A stretch of DNA of 58,126 nt from Amycolatopsis thermalba (GCF_003385215.1 NZ_PQHW01000039.1:1-58126), one strand, 5' to 3'; positions 33,333 through 43,619 are shown, counted from the first letter of the stretch. The notes: a model not told the origin generated them from the sequence alone. Program-made: numbers and translations.

Positions 33333-34799
33333 ATGCCGCAACAGCACGCGTCGACGCTGGACGGACACGACCCGCGCCGGCCGGTGCCCGCGCCGTTACC
33401 CGAGGACGAGGACGCGAGGCTGGCCGCGGTGCGCCGCTACGACGTCCTCGACACCCCACCGGACGGGGCGTTCGACCGGGTCGCGGCGATGGCGGCGCAC
33501 CTGTTGCAGGTGCCCGTGGCGACCGTGTCGATCGTGGACGAGAACCGGATCTGGTTCAAGGCCGCCCACGGCCTGGAGGGAGTGCCCGAGATCGGCCGTG
33601 ACCCCGGGTTGTGCGCCTCGGCGATCTGCCAGGACCAGGCGCTGGTCATCCCCGACACGCTGCGCGATCCCGTGGCCGCGGGCAATCCGCTGGTGACCGG
33701 TGACCTCGGGGTGCGGTTCTACGCCACCGCGGCGGTCACCACCGCCGACGGCCACCGCCTGGGCACCGTCAACGTGCTGGACACCCGGCCCCGCGTGATC
33801 ACCCCCGAGGACACCGCGATCCTGACCGATCTGGCCGCGATCGTCATGGACGAGCTGGAGCTGCGGCTGTCGGCGCTGCGCGCGGTGCGGGCCGAACGGT
33901 TGCTCCGCCAGGCCGAGACCACTCGCGCCGAGACCGAACAGGCCGCGCGGGAACGGGCCGAACGCGATGCTGCCGCCATCGCCGCGTACGCCGCGACACT
34001 GCAGCAGACCCTGCTGCCACCCGCGCTGCCGTCGATCCCGGGCGTGGAGCTGGCTTGCCACTACCACCCCGCCTCCCGGTACGAGGTCGGCGGGGACTTC
34101 TACGACGTGTTTCCGCTCGACGACGGCCGATGGGGGTTCTTCCTGGGCGACGTGTGCGGCAAGGGCGCCGAGGCCGCCGCGCTGACCTCGCTGAGCCGCT
34201 ACACCCTCCGCGCCGCCGCCCACCAGCACGTCGACGACCCCCTCGCCGTGCTGGCCACGCTGAACGCCGCGCTGCTCGCCGACCCGGCCGTGGGGAGCCG
34301 CTTCTGCACGGTCCTCTACGGCACCATCACCCCCGCCGACGACGAGAGCGGGGGTACCGTGGTCCGCCTGGCCGGTGGTGGACATCCACCGGCGTTCCAC
34401 CTGATCCCCGCCCCCACCGGGCACGGCGGTGCGCGGGTGCACCCGGTGGAACTGCACGGCAGCACGCTCGTCGGCGCCCTGCCCGACGCCCGGTTCGTCG
34501 CCACCACCGTGCTCCTGCGCCCCGGCCAGGCGCTCCTGCTCTACACCGACGGCCTGTCCGAATCCCGCGACGCCGACGGACGGCTGCTCGACATCGACGG
34601 CGTAGCCGCCTTCCTGGCCGCCCGCACCGGCCCCACCACCGCGGCCGCCCTGGTCGCCGACACCGTCGCCCTGCTCACCGGCCTGCCCCACGGCCTGGAC
34701 GACGACGTCGCCCTGCTCGCCCTGGCCGCCACCACGACCGAGAGCGGGCTGGCGGTCACGAACACCGGCGCACCGGGCCGGGCCGCCCAGGAGCGCTGA
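33333..34799 (+). CDS. GAF-domain PP2C phosphatase (SpoIIE/RsbU type)
   Basis: 488 residues. GAF sensor domain at about 30-185 (RRYDVLDTPPDGAFDRVAAMA, IWFKAAHGL, VRFYATAAVTT), a charged helix/coiled coil at 190-225, then the SpoIIE phosphatase at 235-475. Metal ligands are seen in GGDFYDVFPLDDGRWGFFLGD and GKGAEAAALTS; other landmarks are GGGHPPAF, LLYTDGLSESRD and DDDVALLAL. It dephosphorylates anti-anti-sigma factors to release a sigma factor, opposing kinases such as the one at 27268. It appears to be a single transcription unit with GGGAGGAACCGG before its ATG. Confidence 0.92.
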   Translation: MPQQHASTLDGHDPRRPVPAPLPEDEDARLAAVRRYDVLDTPPDGAFDRVAAMAAHLLQVPVATVSIVDENRIWFKAAHGLEGVPEIGRDPGLCASAICQDQALVIPDTLRDPVAAGNPLVTGDLGVRFYATAAVTTADGHRLGTVNVLDTRPRVITPEDTAILTDLAAIVMDELELRLSALRAVRAERLLRQAETTRAETEQAARERAERDAAAIAAYAATLQQTLLPPALPSIPGVELACHYHPASRYEVGGDFYDVFPLDDGRWGFFLGDVCGKGAEAAALTSLSRYTLRAAAHQHVDDPLAVLATLNAALLADPAVGSRFCTVLYGTITPADDESGGTVVRLAGGGHPPAFHLIPAPTGHGGARVHPVELHGSTLVGALPDARFVATTVLLRPGQALLLYTDGLSESRDADGRLLDIDGVAAFLAARTGPTTAAALVADTVALLTGLPHGLDDDVALLALAATTTESGLAVTNTGAPGRAAQER

Positions 34800-34828
34800 C
34801 CGTCACGACCGGACCACCGCACGGTCAG
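34796..34828. terminator. 8-bp stem inverted repeat spanning the convergent gene ends
   Basis: CTGACCGT (34796-34803) and ACGGTCAG (34821-34828) pair with a 17-base loop and overlap both stop codons. It is a weaker bidirectional terminator candidate. Confidence 0.4.
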
Positions 34829-36249
34829 CCCAGGCGGTGCATCACGTGCTTGACGCGCGTGTAGTCGTCGAAGCCGTAGTGCGACAGGTCCTTGCCGTAG
34901 CCGGAGTGCTTGAAGCCGCCGTGCGGCATCTCCGCCACCAGCACCATGTGGGTGTTCACCCAGACCGCGCCGAAGTCGAGCCCGGCCGTCAGGCGCATCG
35001 CGCGGCCGTGGTCGCGGGTCCACACGCTGGCGGCCAGCGCGTAGTCCACGCCGTTGGCCAGCTCCACCGCCTCCTCCTCGCTCGCGAAGGTCTGCACCGT
35101 CAGCACCGGGCCGAAGATCTCCTCCTGCACCGCCGCGTCGTCCTGGCGCAGCCCCGTCACGACGGTCGGCGCGAAGAAGAAGCCCTCGCCGCCGACGCGG
35201 AACCCGCCGGCGAGCACCCGCGCGTGGGCGGGCAGGTCCGCCACGACACCGCAGACCCGCTCCAGCTGGGCGGCGTTGTTCAGCGGCCCGAACTCGGCGT
35301 CCTCGTCCGAGGGCGGCCCGCACCGGGTCGCCGACGCCTCCACGACCAGGGCCTCGACGAACTCGTCCGCCACGGCCTCGTGCACCAGGACGCGGGTCGC
35401 GGCCGTGCAGTCCTGGCCGGCGTTGAAGAACCCGCTCGCCGCGATCCCGGCGGCGGCCTCCGCCACGTCCGCGTCCGGGAACACCAGGGCCGGCGCCTTG
35501 CCGCCCAGCTCCAGGTGCACCCGCTTGACGTCCCGGGCCGCCGCGGCCGCGACCTCCTGCCCGGCGCGGGTGGAGCCGGTGATCGACACCATCGCGGCGT
35601 CCGGGTGCGCGACCACCGCCCGGCCGGTGTCCCGGTCGCCGCACACGACGTTGAACACGCCGGGCGGGAGGATCCCGGCGGCCAGCTCGCCGAGCAGCGA
35701 CGCGGTCACCGGTGTGGTGTCCGCGGGTTTGAGCACCACGGTGTTGCCCGCCGCGAGCGCGGGCGCGATCTTCCACACCGCCATCAGCAGCGGGTAGTTC
35801 CACGGCGCGACCTGGCCGATCACCCCGACCGGTTCCCGCCGCACGTAGGAGGTGTGGCCCGGCGTGTACTCACCGGCGGCGGTGCCCTCCAGCAACCGCG
35901 CCGCGCCCGCGAAGAAGCGCAGGTGGTCCACGGCGGCACCCACCTCCTCGACGCGGGTGAGCGCCACGGGCTTGCCGGTGTTCTCCACCTCGGCCGCGAC
36001 GAACTCCTCCGCCCGGCGCTCCAGCTCGGCGGCCAGGCGCAGCAGGAACCCTTGCCGCTGCGCCGGAGTGGTGCGGCGCCAGTCGCGGAAGGCGCGGACC
36101 GCCGACCGGTACGCGGCGTCCACATCGGACACCGCGGACAGGGCCGCGACCGCGAAGACCTTGCCGGTGCACGGATCGACGAGGTCGGTGCGGCGACCGT
36201 CGGCCGCCTCCACCACCGTGCCGTCGACGACGTTGTTCACCACGCGCAT
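34825..36249 (-). CDS. Gamma-aminobutyraldehyde dehydrogenase-type aldehyde dehydrogenase
   Basis: 474 residues. Landmarks: [55 protein letters not shown] with the general-base Glu, catalytic Cys in [25 protein letters not shown] and [22 protein letters not shown]. The N-A-G-Q-D-C-T-A signature is characteristic of 4-aminobutanal (PatD-like) dehydrogenases. It would make GABA from the product of the neighbouring putrescine oxidase. Its ATG overlaps the ureohydrolase stop (TGATG). It is the last gene of the polyamine module. Confidence 0.92.
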   Translation of the reverse strand: MRVVNNVVDGTVVEAADGRRTDLVDPCTGKVFAVAALSAVSDVDAAYRSAVRAFRDWRRTTPAQRQGFLLRLAAELERRAEEFVAAEVENTGKPVALTRVEEVGAAVDHLRFFAGAARLLEGTAAGEYTPGHTSYVRREPVGVIGQVAPWNYPLLMAVWKIAPALAAGNTVVLKPADTTPVTASLLGELAAGILPPGVFNVVCGDRDTGRAVVAHPDAAMVSITGSTRAGQEVAAAAARDVKRVHLELGGKAPALVFPDADVAEAAAGIAASGFFNAGQDCTAATRVLVHEAVADEFVEALVVEASATRCGPPSDEDAEFGPLNNAAQLERVCGVVADLPAHARVLAGGFRVGGEGFFFAPTVVTGLRQDDAAVQEEIFGPVLTVQTFASEEEAVELANGVDYALAASVWTRDHGRAMRLTAGLDFGAVWVNTHMVLVAEMPHGGFKHSGYGKDLSHYGFDDYTRVKHVMHRLG

Positions 36250-37193
36250 CAGCGGCCTCCCACCGGCAGGACGCTGAGCAGCTCGTAGACCACGTGCGCG
36301 GCGGCGATCCCGGTGATCTCGGCGTGGTCGTAGGCCGGGGAGACCTCGACGACGTCGGCGCCCACGACGTTCAGCCCGTCCAGCCCGCGCAGCACCTCCA
36401 GCAGCTGCATGCTGGACAGGCCGCCCGCCTCCGGCGTCCCGGTTCCGGGCGCGAACGCCGGGTCGAGCACGTCGATGTCCAGCGACACGTACACCGGGCG
36501 GTTCCCGAGCCGCGTCCGCACGCGCTCGATGATGTCGTCCAGCGGCTGCCGGGCGAAGTCCCGGCAGTGCACGGCCGCGAACCCGAGCTTCTCGCTCTCG
36601 TCCAGGTCGAGCCGGGCGTAGAGCGGGCCGCGGATCCCGACGTGCGCCGAGTGCGCGAAGTCGATCAGGCCCTCCTCCGCGGCGCGGCGGAACGGGGTCC
36701 CGTGGGTGTGCGGGGCGCCGAAGTAGGTGTCCCAGGTGTCCAGGTGCGCGTCGAAGTGCAGCACCGCGACCGGGCCGTGCCGCTCGTGCTGCACGCGCAG
36801 CAGCGGCAGCGCGATCGTGTGGTCACCGCCGACGGTGAGCAGGCGCCGCCGCGTGCCGGACAGCTCCCGCGCGCCGGACTCCACGGTGGCGATCGCCTCG
36901 TCCAGGTCGAACGGGTTGACCCCGAGGTCGCCGCCGTCGGCGACCTGCACGCGGCCGAACGGTTCGACGTCGAGGGCCGGGTTGTAGGGCCGCAGCAGGC
37001 GGGAGCTCTGCCGCACGTGGTTGGGACCGAACCGGGCCCCCGGGCGGTAGCTGACCCCGCTGTCGAACGGCACCCCCCACACCACGACGTCCGCGTCCGG
37101 GACGTCGGTGAGCCGGGGCAGCCGGGCGAACGTGGTGTCGCCGCCGTAGCGGGGGACCCGGGTGGCGTCCACCGGGCCGATCGGGTTGGTCAC
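36249..37193 (-). CDS. speB: Agmatinase / guanidino-acid ureohydrolase
   Basis: 314 residues of the arginase/agmatinase family, which hydrolyses a guanidino group to urea. The Mn-binding motifs are [22 protein letters not shown] and [22 protein letters not shown]. The PYxP-like start [18 protein letters not shown] is normal. The GTG at 37193 is preferred to the ATG at 37211 because GAAGGAG lies just before it. With the downstream dehydrogenase and upstream amine oxidase it would give agmatine to putrescine to GABA. Guanidinobutyrase or guanidinopropionase activity is possible, so the symbol is tentative. Confidence 0.88.
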   Translation of the reverse strand: MTNPIGPVDATRVPRYGGDTTFARLPRLTDVPDADVVVWGVPFDSGVSYRPGARFGPNHVRQSSRLLRPYNPALDVEPFGRVQVADGGDLGVNPFDLDEAIATVESGARELSGTRRRLLTVGGDHTIALPLLRVQHERHGPVAVLHFDAHLDTWDTYFGAPHTHGTPFRRAAEEGLIDFAHSAHVGIRGPLYARLDLDESEKLGFAAVHCRDFARQPLDDIIERVRTRLGNRPVYVSLDIDVLDPAFAPGTGTPEAGGLSSMQLLEVLRGLDGLNVVGADVVEVSPAYDHAEITGIAAAHVVYELLSVLPVGGR

Positions 37194-37210
37194 GTCGTCT
37201 CCTTCGGGCA

Positions 37211-38503
37211 TCACTGGTCGGCGGCGAGGATCTCGGCGGCGCCGCGGCGGCCGGACTCGATCGCCCCGTCGATGAAGGCGCGCCAGCGCCGGGCGGTGTG
37301 CGATCCGGCGAAGTGCACCCGGCCCTCGGGGCGGCCCAGCGCCAGCTCGTAGCGGGCGAACTGCCCGGCGCGGAAGGTGGCCCAGGTGCCCTTCGAGTAC
37401 GGGTCGTGCACCCACTCGTGCGTGCACGCGTCGAGCACCTCGGCCCGCGGGGCGAACTCACGCACCGCGCGCTGCACGTCGGCGAGGTCGGCGGCGTCCA
37501 CGCGGTCGTGTTCCGGGGCGAAGCACACCAGCACCACGCCGCGTTCCGTGGTGTGCATGGCGCCGACGTAGTCGAAGCTGGTGCCCCAGCCGAACCCGCT
37601 CAGGTCCTCGGGCACGTTCCGCGCCAGCGCCCAGATCTTCTGGCCCTGCCCGGCGTGGTTCTCCGCGGACGCGGCCCGCTTGTCGGCGGGCAGCCCGGGG
37701 CTGAACTCGATGTCGCCGAGCACCCCGATCGGGACGGTCACCAGCACCCGGTCGCCGCGCACCGCTCCCCCGGCGTGCTCCACGACGACACCGGTGTCGT
37801 CGGCGCGCAGGGCCGAGACCGGGCTGGACAGCTCCAGGCGCGCACCGCTGTCGTCGAGGATCGCGCGGGCCAGCGACACGGTGCCGTCGGTGAACGTGTA
37901 GCCCAGCACGCTGGCCTGCACCATCCCCCACAGGGAATTGTCCATCGAGGACAGCCAGCGGAGGATGTCCAGCGCGGAACCGGTGTCCTCGCTGGCGTTC
38001 GCGCAGCCGCAGAACCAGGAGATCAGCAGCTCCCGCGCGTTGCCGGTGAGGCCGGCGTCGTCGGCCCACCGCCGGATCGGCACGTCCAGGTCGGCGAGGT
38101 CCTGTTCGGACAGCGGCCGCTCCGGGTCGAGCCGGGCGCCCGCGGCGAGCAGCTGCCGCAGCGCGTGTTCGAGCGCCCCGTACTCCTCCGGCGGCACCGG
38201 CAGCAGCGTGTCCAGCACCTTGCCGCCCGCGGACCAGGTCATCCGCTGCGGCAGCTCGCTGTCCCGCACGGCGATGCCGTAGCGTTCCACCTCGGCGAAG
38301 ACGTGCGGCTGCTGCGGCACGATCCAGGTTCCGCCCATCTCCAGGCCCGCGCCGTCCATGGCGTCCGGGCGGTACCAGGTGGACCCGCCGATCCGGTCCC
38401 GCGCCTCCAGGACGAGGACGCGCCTGCCGGCCGCGCCGAGGTCACGGGCGGCGGTCAGCCCGGCGAAACCGGCGCCGATCACGACCACGTCGTAGCGTTC
38501 CAT
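37211..38503 (-). CDS. puo: Flavin amine oxidase, probable putrescine oxidase
   Basis: 430 residues. FAD motif [21 protein letters not shown], then [35 protein letters not shown] and the C-terminal [22 protein letters not shown]. The W-I-V-P-Q-Q segment and overall length are close to actinobacterial putrescine oxidases. Placement between a permease and ureohydrolase/GABA-aldehyde dehydrogenase genes supports putrescine as substrate, with 4-aminobutanal, NH3 and H2O2 as products. The stop overlaps an ATG at 37211. Symbol use is an inference from context. Confidence 0.88.
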   Translation of the reverse strand: MERYDVVVIGAGFAGLTAARDLGAAGRRVLVLEARDRIGGSTWYRPDAMDGAGLEMGGTWIVPQQPHVFAEVERYGIAVRDSELPQRMTWSAGGKVLDTLLPVPPEEYGALEHALRQLLAAGARLDPERPLSEQDLADLDVPIRRWADDAGLTGNARELLISWFCGCANASEDTGSALDILRWLSSMDNSLWGMVQASVLGYTFTDGTVSLARAILDDSGARLELSSPVSALRADDTGVVVEHAGGAVRGDRVLVTVPIGVLGDIEFSPGLPADKRAASAENHAGQGQKIWALARNVPEDLSGFGWGTSFDYVGAMHTTERGVVLVCFAPEHDRVDAADLADVQRAVREFAPRAEVLDACTHEWVHDPYSKGTWATFRAGQFARYELALGRPEGRVHFAGSHTARRWRAFIDGAIESGRRGAAEILAADQ

Positions 38504-38530
38504 GATTACCTTTCCGTTTCTGGATCCAGG

Positions 38531-40003
38531 TCAGGACGGGGTGGCCACGGAGGACCGGCCGGGGGCGGCGAGCCGCGGGTCGTCTCCGGGCACGGGTTGC
38601 GGGCTGCGCCGGGTCAGCAGGAAGTAGGCCAGGCCGCTGCCCGCCGCGGCGAGCAGGAAGCTGACGTCGATGCCGCCGGTGAACGCGAGCAGCGGTCCGT
38701 GGTAGACGGTGGTGTCGACGGACAGCAGGCCCAGGACCGCGCCGAAGGTCCACGCGACGACGGCCGGGACGCTCCACCCGCCGGTGTACCAGTAGATCCC
38801 GCCGCGCGAGCGCCGGTTGTAGACCTGCAGCGCGTCGGCGTCGTAGCGGCCCCGGCAGCGGGCGAACCCGATCAGCGTGATCACCGCCCACGGCGTGCCC
38901 AGCGCGGTGATGAGCAGCACGAACGCGGTGACCGCGTCCTGCGCGTCCCACACGAAGTAGCCGCAGAACACCAAGACCGTGGCGATCACCGACACCAGCA
39001 CGGTCGCCCGCACCCGGGACAGCCGCGGCACGATCGCGTCCAGGTCCAGGCCCATGCTGTAGAGCAGGATGCCGGCGTTGCCGACCGTGCCGAACAGGCC
39101 GTTGAGCAGCAGCGGCACCAGGAACCACACCGGGGCGGCCTGCACCAGCGAGCCCACGTAGTCCTCACCGGCGCGGGTGGCGAACGCGGTGAACGTGCCG
39201 AACAGCTGCGGGATCAGCAGACCGCCGATCATGCCGCCCGCGGTGGCGGCGACCACGCGGCGGGCCGGATACCGGCGTGGCGAGACGTAGCGGGTGTAGT
39301 CGCCGAGCAGGGTGATGAACGCGATCGGCCCGGAGAGTCCCGCGGCCACCGTGGACAGCAGCCAGGTCGGCCAGAACGCGCCGAGCAGGTAGCCGCCGTC
39401 GACGACCGGGGCGGTCGTGAAGTCCCCGGCGTAGGCGGCGAACCCGGCGAGCATCAGCACGGTCATGCCGATCGCGAGCCAGCGGCCCATGCGGTTGAGC
39501 AGCCGGTAGCCGAACACCGCCACGAGCACGGCGAGCACCGCGAGCAGCGCGTACACGACGACGTAGCTGGCGGCGCCGTCCGGGAGGCCGAGCAGCCGGG
39601 CCAGCGGGCCGACCACCGCGGCGCCGCCGGTCCACAGGGTGAGCGCGGCGTAGCCCAGGGACAGCAGCAGCCCGATCACGGAGCCGATCAGCCGTCCCCG
39701 CACCCCGAAGTGGCCGCCGCTGCTGGTGGACAGGTTCGTCCCGGTGCGCAGCGACACCAGCGCGAGCGGCGCGACGAGCGCGGTGCCGAGCAGGGTGCCG
39801 GTGATCATCGAGGTGACACCCGCCCAGAAACCCAGGCCGAACGACGCGGGCAGCCACCCGAAGATCACGACGCCGAGGCACAGGTTGGAGCCGACCAGGA
39901 TGCCCGCGACGTCGCGCGGACGGCCGGTGCGGTCGGCGTCCGGGATGGTGTCCACCCCGTGCACCTCGATGGCGCGCGTGGTCGGCGGAGGTTCAACAGC
40001 CAT
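38531..40003 (-). CDS. NCS1 family permease (cytosine/purine type)
   Basis: 490 residues with about 12 membrane helices and a charged N-terminal tail ending DADRTGRPRDVAGILVGSN. Family features include LPASFGLGFWAGVTSMITGTLLGTAL split over helices 1-2, GTNLSTSSGGHFGVRGRLIGS, ITLLGDYTRYVSPRRYPAR, and TWLLSTVAAGLSGPIAF. It resembles CodB/PurP proteins more than the permease at 25689. The amine oxidase starts 27 bp downstream, so it heads the polyamine operon. The substrate could be a nucleobase or an amine/guanidino compound. Confidence 0.92.
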   Translation of the reverse strand: MAVEPPPTTRAIEVHGVDTIPDADRTGRPRDVAGILVGSNLCLGVVIFGWLPASFGLGFWAGVTSMITGTLLGTALVAPLALVSLRTGTNLSTSSGGHFGVRGRLIGSVIGLLLSLGYAALTLWTGGAAVVGPLARLLGLPDGAASYVVVYALLAVLAVLVAVFGYRLLNRMGRWLAIGMTVLMLAGFAAYAGDFTTAPVVDGGYLLGAFWPTWLLSTVAAGLSGPIAFITLLGDYTRYVSPRRYPARRVVAATAGGMIGGLLIPQLFGTFTAFATRAGEDYVGSLVQAAPVWFLVPLLLNGLFGTVGNAGILLYSMGLDLDAIVPRLSRVRATVLVSVIATVLVFCGYFVWDAQDAVTAFVLLITALGTPWAVITLIGFARCRGRYDADALQVYNRRSRGGIYWYTGGWSVPAVVAWTFGAVLGLLSVDTTVYHGPLLAFTGGIDVSFLLAAAGSGLAYFLLTRRSPQPVPGDDPRLAAPGRSSVATPS

Positions 40004-40164
40004 TGGCGAACTCCTTGGTGGCGCTGGTGGTGGTCAACCGGCCGGTTCTCCCGGCGGCGACCAGGGTGCGCCGAGGTGGCGGGGTGCCGTAAGTCACCGA
40101 TCGTCCCAAGTCCGGCAGGGGCGTTGTCGGATCGCACAACGGGGCTGACGGCGGCCGACCCCTT

Positions 40165-40184
40165 GGGCAGGCGCCAGCCTGCCC
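40165..40184 (-). terminator. 8-bp stem hairpin after the pucR gene
   Basis: GGGCAGGC (40165-40172) and GCCTGCCC (40177-40184) pair perfectly with the loop GCCA, 60 bp after the minus-strand pucR stop. It separates pucR from the NCS1 permease operon. The remaining part of the 240-bp gap has a short GTTGT-N8-ACAAC repeat at 40123-40140 that could be a regulator site for the permease operon. Confidence 0.55.
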
Positions 40185-40243
40185 GTATGCCCTGCCGAAG
40201 GGAGCGAGCGGTTCCCCCCGGTCGGAGCGAACCGGCACCGCAC

Positions 40244-41659
40244 CTACGGCAGGTTCAGTGCCCGCAGGGCCAGGAAGAGGTCCACCCGGTCCTGGGTGCT
40301 GGCCAGGCTGCGGCCGGTGAGTTCCTCCACCCGGCGCATGCGGTGCCGGAGCGTGTTGATGTGCACGTGCAGCGCCTGGGCGGACTCCTGCCAGCGGCCG
40401 CCCGAATCCAGGAACACCGCCAGTGACGGCAGCAGGTCTCCGCCGCGGCGTTCGTCGTGTTCCAGGATCGGGCCCAGCACCGCCTTGGCGGTCGCCGCCA
40501 GGAGGTCGGGGTCCTGGGCCGCCAGCAGGAGCGTGGGGCTGTGCAGCTGCTCGTAGGTCAGCCAGCCGCTGGACTCCCGCGCCGCGGCGGCCTCGGCGGC
40601 GTGGCGGGCCTGCAGCAGGCTCAGCCGCAGCTCGGCGGCCCCGCCCGGGCTGCCCGCGCCCAGGTGCCCGTGCACGCCCGCCCGCCGCAGTCCGGCGTGC
40701 AGGCTTCCGGCGAGTTCGGCCATCGAGCGGGGCGCCGGAGTCAGGGCGAGCACCTCGGGCCCGCGCTCGACGACGACCGAGCCGGGGTCCAGCAGCCGTC
40801 GCAGCCGGTCCGCGGCGCCCGAATCCGGGTCGGTCCGCAGGACCAGCGCCGCGATCGGGCGATCGGTGCCCACCCCCAGGGAGCGCAACCGCGTCGCCAG
40901 CGTCGCGGCGCTCGTCGTGCCGCCCTGGATCCATTCGAACAGCTCCCACGCGTACCGCAGCTCCGTCGCGCGCACGGCGCGTTCCCGCTCCAGCTCCAGC
41001 GCCAGGAACGGCATCGCCCGCACGACCGCCGCCTGGGCGTCGACGTCCAGGTCCGGCAGCGGGCGGGGCAGGAGGATCTCCGCGTCGGCGAGGCCCTCGC
41101 CGATCAGCGGCAGCGGGTGGGGCGGCTCGGGCACCTCGCCGGTGACGGTGCCGCCGGAGCGCAGCGCGACCGGCAGGCCGAGCTGGCTCACCAGGATCCG
41201 CAGTACCGTGGCCACCCCGCGGCGGTGGCGCAGGGCGGCCACGATCGCGTCGTGCTGGTCGAGGTGCCGTCGCAGCGGGCGTTCCCATTCCGCGCGTTTG
41301 ACGCTGACGAACGTCTCGACGATCTGCACGAACGGCACCGCCACCGGCACCACGAAGCAGGTCAGCCCGTGCTCGGCGGCCGCCGCGACGAACTCCGGCG
41401 GCACCTCGTCCCCGGCGGTGACCAGACCGAACCCGACCGCGGCGACGTCGGCGGCGGCGAGGTCGGCGACGAACCGTTCGGCCGGGACCCCGCTCGCGCG
41501 CCACACCCCGGCGGTGAGGACGACCTCGCCGCCCCGCAGGAACCGGCCGGGGTCGGCGACCTCGATGGTGTGCACCCACCGGATCGGCCGCCGCACCCGG
41601 CCGGACACCCGCACGTCCAGCGCGAGCGCGGAATCGGACAGCAGGTCTTCGACGAGCAA
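40244..41659 (-). CDS. pucR: PucR family transcriptional regulator
   Basis: 471 residues. The N-terminal PucR ligand domain (1-120) shows RPIRWVHTIEVADPGRFLRGGEVVL and GFGLVTAGDEVPPEFV. A GGDEF-like/CdaR middle region follows. The C-terminal HTH_30 shows LLPSLAVFLDSGGRWQESAQALHVHINTLRHRMRRVEELTGRSL. This is the purine catabolism regulator class, typically responding to allantoin or related intermediates. It lies between the polyamine/NCS1 operon and the purine operon, both on the same strand. A second member is at 57654. Confidence 0.92.
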   Translation of the reverse strand: MLVEDLLSDSALALDVRVSGRVRRPIRWVHTIEVADPGRFLRGGEVVLTAGVWRASGVPAERFVADLAAADVAAVGFGLVTAGDEVPPEFVAAAAEHGLTCFVVPVAVPFVQIVETFVSVKRAEWERPLRRHLDQHDAIVAALRHRRGVATVLRILVSQLGLPVALRSGGTVTGEVPEPPHPLPLIGEGLADAEILLPRPLPDLDVDAQAAVVRAMPFLALELERERAVRATELRYAWELFEWIQGGTTSAATLATRLRSLGVGTDRPIAALVLRTDPDSGAADRLRRLLDPGSVVVERGPEVLALTPAPRSMAELAGSLHAGLRRAGVHGHLGAGSPGGAAELRLSLLQARHAAEAAAARESSGWLTYEQLHSPTLLLAAQDPDLLAATAKAVLGPILEHDERRGGDLLPSLAVFLDSGGRWQESAQALHVHINTLRHRMRRVEELTGRSLASTQDRVDLFLALRALNLP

Positions 41660-41735
41660 CCGGCACCTCCCTCGCGGAGGGTCCAGACTACGGCGCGCCG
41701 GCGGCGAAGCCGTCGAGCGGCGGCCGGCACCCTGA

Positions 41736-42371
41736 TCAGCCGGACAGCCGCGCCCGGAACTCCTCGCTCGTCAGGACGTCCGCTGTGGACTGGGCCAGCA
41801 CGACGAGGGTGGCGGCGTGGACCTCGGCGGCCTTCATCGCGCCGTGGCCGAGGTCCGGGTGGTCGTAGGTCGCGCACAGGTCGGACAGCACGGCGGGCCG
41901 GAAGTCGCGGAACATCGCGTCGCGGATGGTGGCGTGGACGCAGTCCTCGGTGGTGACGCCGGTGGCCACCACGGTGTCGATCCCGCGCCCGCGCAGGATC
42001 ATCTCCAGATCGGTGCCGAAGAACGCGCTGTAGCGGTGCTTGCGGATCACCGGCTCGTCCGGCCGACGCTCGACCTCCGCGTACAGCTCGGCGCCGGGCG
42101 TGCCGTCGATCAGCGCCGCCCGCTCGGCGATGGGCGGGTAGAGGTCGGCGAAGCGGCCCATGTCCGAACCGTCGGCGCGGTGCACGTGCGCGGTGAACAC
42201 CACGAACACCCCCGCCCGCCGGCACAGCTCCAGCGTCTCGTTGAGCCGCGGCACCATGGCCCGGCCGTCCGGCGACTCCAGCGGCGCGCCGGGCGCGAGG
42301 AAATCGTGCTGCATGTCGACCACGATCAGCGCGGTGCGCCCGGGCTCGATCGGGTCCAGCCGGTAACCCAT
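41736..42371 (-). CDS. Isochorismatase-family cysteine hydrolase
   Basis: 211 residues. The triad of the family is visible: Asp in VVDMQHDF, Lys in VIRKHRYSAFFGTDL and the nucleophile Cys in TGVTTEDCVHATIRDAMFRDF. Homologues hydrolyse amides such as nicotinamide, ureidoacrylate, N-carbamoylsarcosine or biuret. In this locus, which lacks a recognisable ureidoglycolate enzyme, it could act on a carbamoyl intermediate. The ATG at 42371 is used because upstream codons do not resemble the family; the ribosome-binding site is weak. It is 77 bp upstream of pucR and 129 bp after allantoicase. Confidence 0.88.
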   Translation of the reverse strand: MGYRLDPIEPGRTALIVVDMQHDFLAPGAPLESPDGRAMVPRLNETLELCRRAGVFVVFTAHVHRADGSDMGRFADLYPPIAERAALIDGTPGAELYAEVERRPDEPVIRKHRYSAFFGTDLEMILRGRGIDTVVATGVTTEDCVHATIRDAMFRDFRPAVLSDLCATYDHPDLGHGAMKAAEVHAATLVVLAQSTADVLTSEEFRARLSG

Positions 42372-42500
42372 CCCGGATGAGTAGCACGCGAACGCTACGA
42401 CCGTCAACGATCCGTCATGCGCCACCAGACCCGCACCAGCCGGGGCCACACCCCGCGGTTCCGCGGCCGGACCGGGCGCCACGCGATCCGGACCGCCATC

Positions 42501-43619
42501 TCACCCCTTCCCCAGCAGCACGCCCAGCGGCACGTGCTCGCGGTCGGCGACCAGGCGTCCGGCCTCCGCGCCACCCACCCCGGCCCCGGCGAGCACGGCC
42601 AGCGCCTGCGATTCCGGCAGCAGCGTGAACCACCGCCGCGCCAGGGCCTCCCGTGCCGCCTCGGTCGGCTGCCCGTAGAGGCGGAACCGGCCGACGCCAC
42701 CGTCCGGGTGGATGGCGATCCGCACCCGCGTCACCGGGCGCGGCGCGCCGAGCCGGAACCGGTGGGTGGTGTCGGCCTGCAGCTTCGTCTCCGGCAGCAG
42801 CGGGAACCACTCGCCGCCGGCGGACCCGGACAGCGAGACGCGGTCCGGGCTGTTGCCCCGGTAGTGGGTGGTGGCGATCTCCGCGACCAGCGGGGTGGCC
42901 TCGCACGCCAGCTCGACCACGGCCCAGTCGTGCCCGTCGTCGCGGCGGCGCCCGGTCTCCCAGCCGTCGGCCATGAACCGCGACTCGCCGGGCTGGAGCA
43001 TGTTGGCCGGCGGGGAGAAGAAACTGTCGCTGCACTCCACGACCCTCCCGCCGTGCAGCGTGCTCACCAGGTCGAACGGGACCGCGTCGAGGTCGCGGGG
43101 GTCCGGCACGACCTCACCATGCACCCGCAGCCGGGCGATGCCACCGTCGGGCAGCGCGTGCAGCCGCACGTGGGTGACGCGCCGCTCGGCGTGCACGGCG
43201 AACACGTTGTGCTCGCCGCCCTTGAGCGGCGAGGCGGGCACCAGCTCGAACCAGTCCGCCCGCTCCAGCTCCTCCGGGCCCGGGTAGCCCTCCACGCCGG
43301 TGCCCTCGATGCGGCACTGCTCGGGGTAGTTGCCGAGGAAGAACGCGGTGTCCACGTCGATCGCGCGCACCACGCCCGGGGCGCCGAGCCGGACGAGGAC
43401 CCAGTCGTGCCCGCCGCGCCGCCCGAACCGGCGGCGGGTCTCCCACCCGTCGTACTGCTGCCCCTTCGGGGTGAACGTGTGCGGCTGGTAGGTCGGCGCC
43501 TCCGGCTTGATCAGGTTCTCCTTGTCCGCGAAGAACTCGTCGCTGGCGGCCATCACCGTGCCGCCGTGCGGGCGCGCGGCCAGATCGGGCAGGGTCGTCG
43601 GGTCGTGCGGTGCGGTCAT
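42501..43619 (-). CDS. alc: Allantoicase
   Basis: 372 residues. The protein is an internal duplication of a jelly-roll unit: repeat 1 has [37 protein letters not shown] and [10 protein letters not shown]; repeat 2 has [40 protein letters not shown] and HYRGNSPD. It hydrolyses allantoate to ureidoglycolate plus urea. Its ATG overlaps the allantoinase stop (ATGA). Its presence, rather than allantoate amidohydrolase, means nitrogen leaves this step as urea. Confidence 0.94.
   Translation of the reverse strand: MTAPHDPTTLPDLAARPHGGTVMAASDEFFADKENLIKPEAPTYQPHTFTPKGQQYDGWETRRRFGRRGGHDWVLVRLGAPGVVRAIDVDTAFFLGNYPEQCRIEGTGVEGYPGPEELERADWFELVPASPLKGGEHNVFAVHAERRVTHVRLHALPDGGIARLRVHGEVVPDPRDLDAVPFDLVSTLHGGRVVECSDSFFSPPANMLQPGESRFMADGWETGRRRDDGHDWAVVELACEATPLVAEIATTHYRGNSPDRVSLSGSAGGEWFPLLPETKLQADTTHRFRLGAPRPVTRVRIAIHPDGGVGRFRLYGQPTEAAREALARRWFTLLPESQALAVLAGAGVGGAEAGRLVADREHVPLGVLLGKG

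Noticed and set aside
37298-40426. A plus-strand frame of over 1000 codons opposite the amine oxidase and NCS1 genes
   Set aside because: No recognisable domain and low-complexity charged sequence; the minus strand has clear families throughout.
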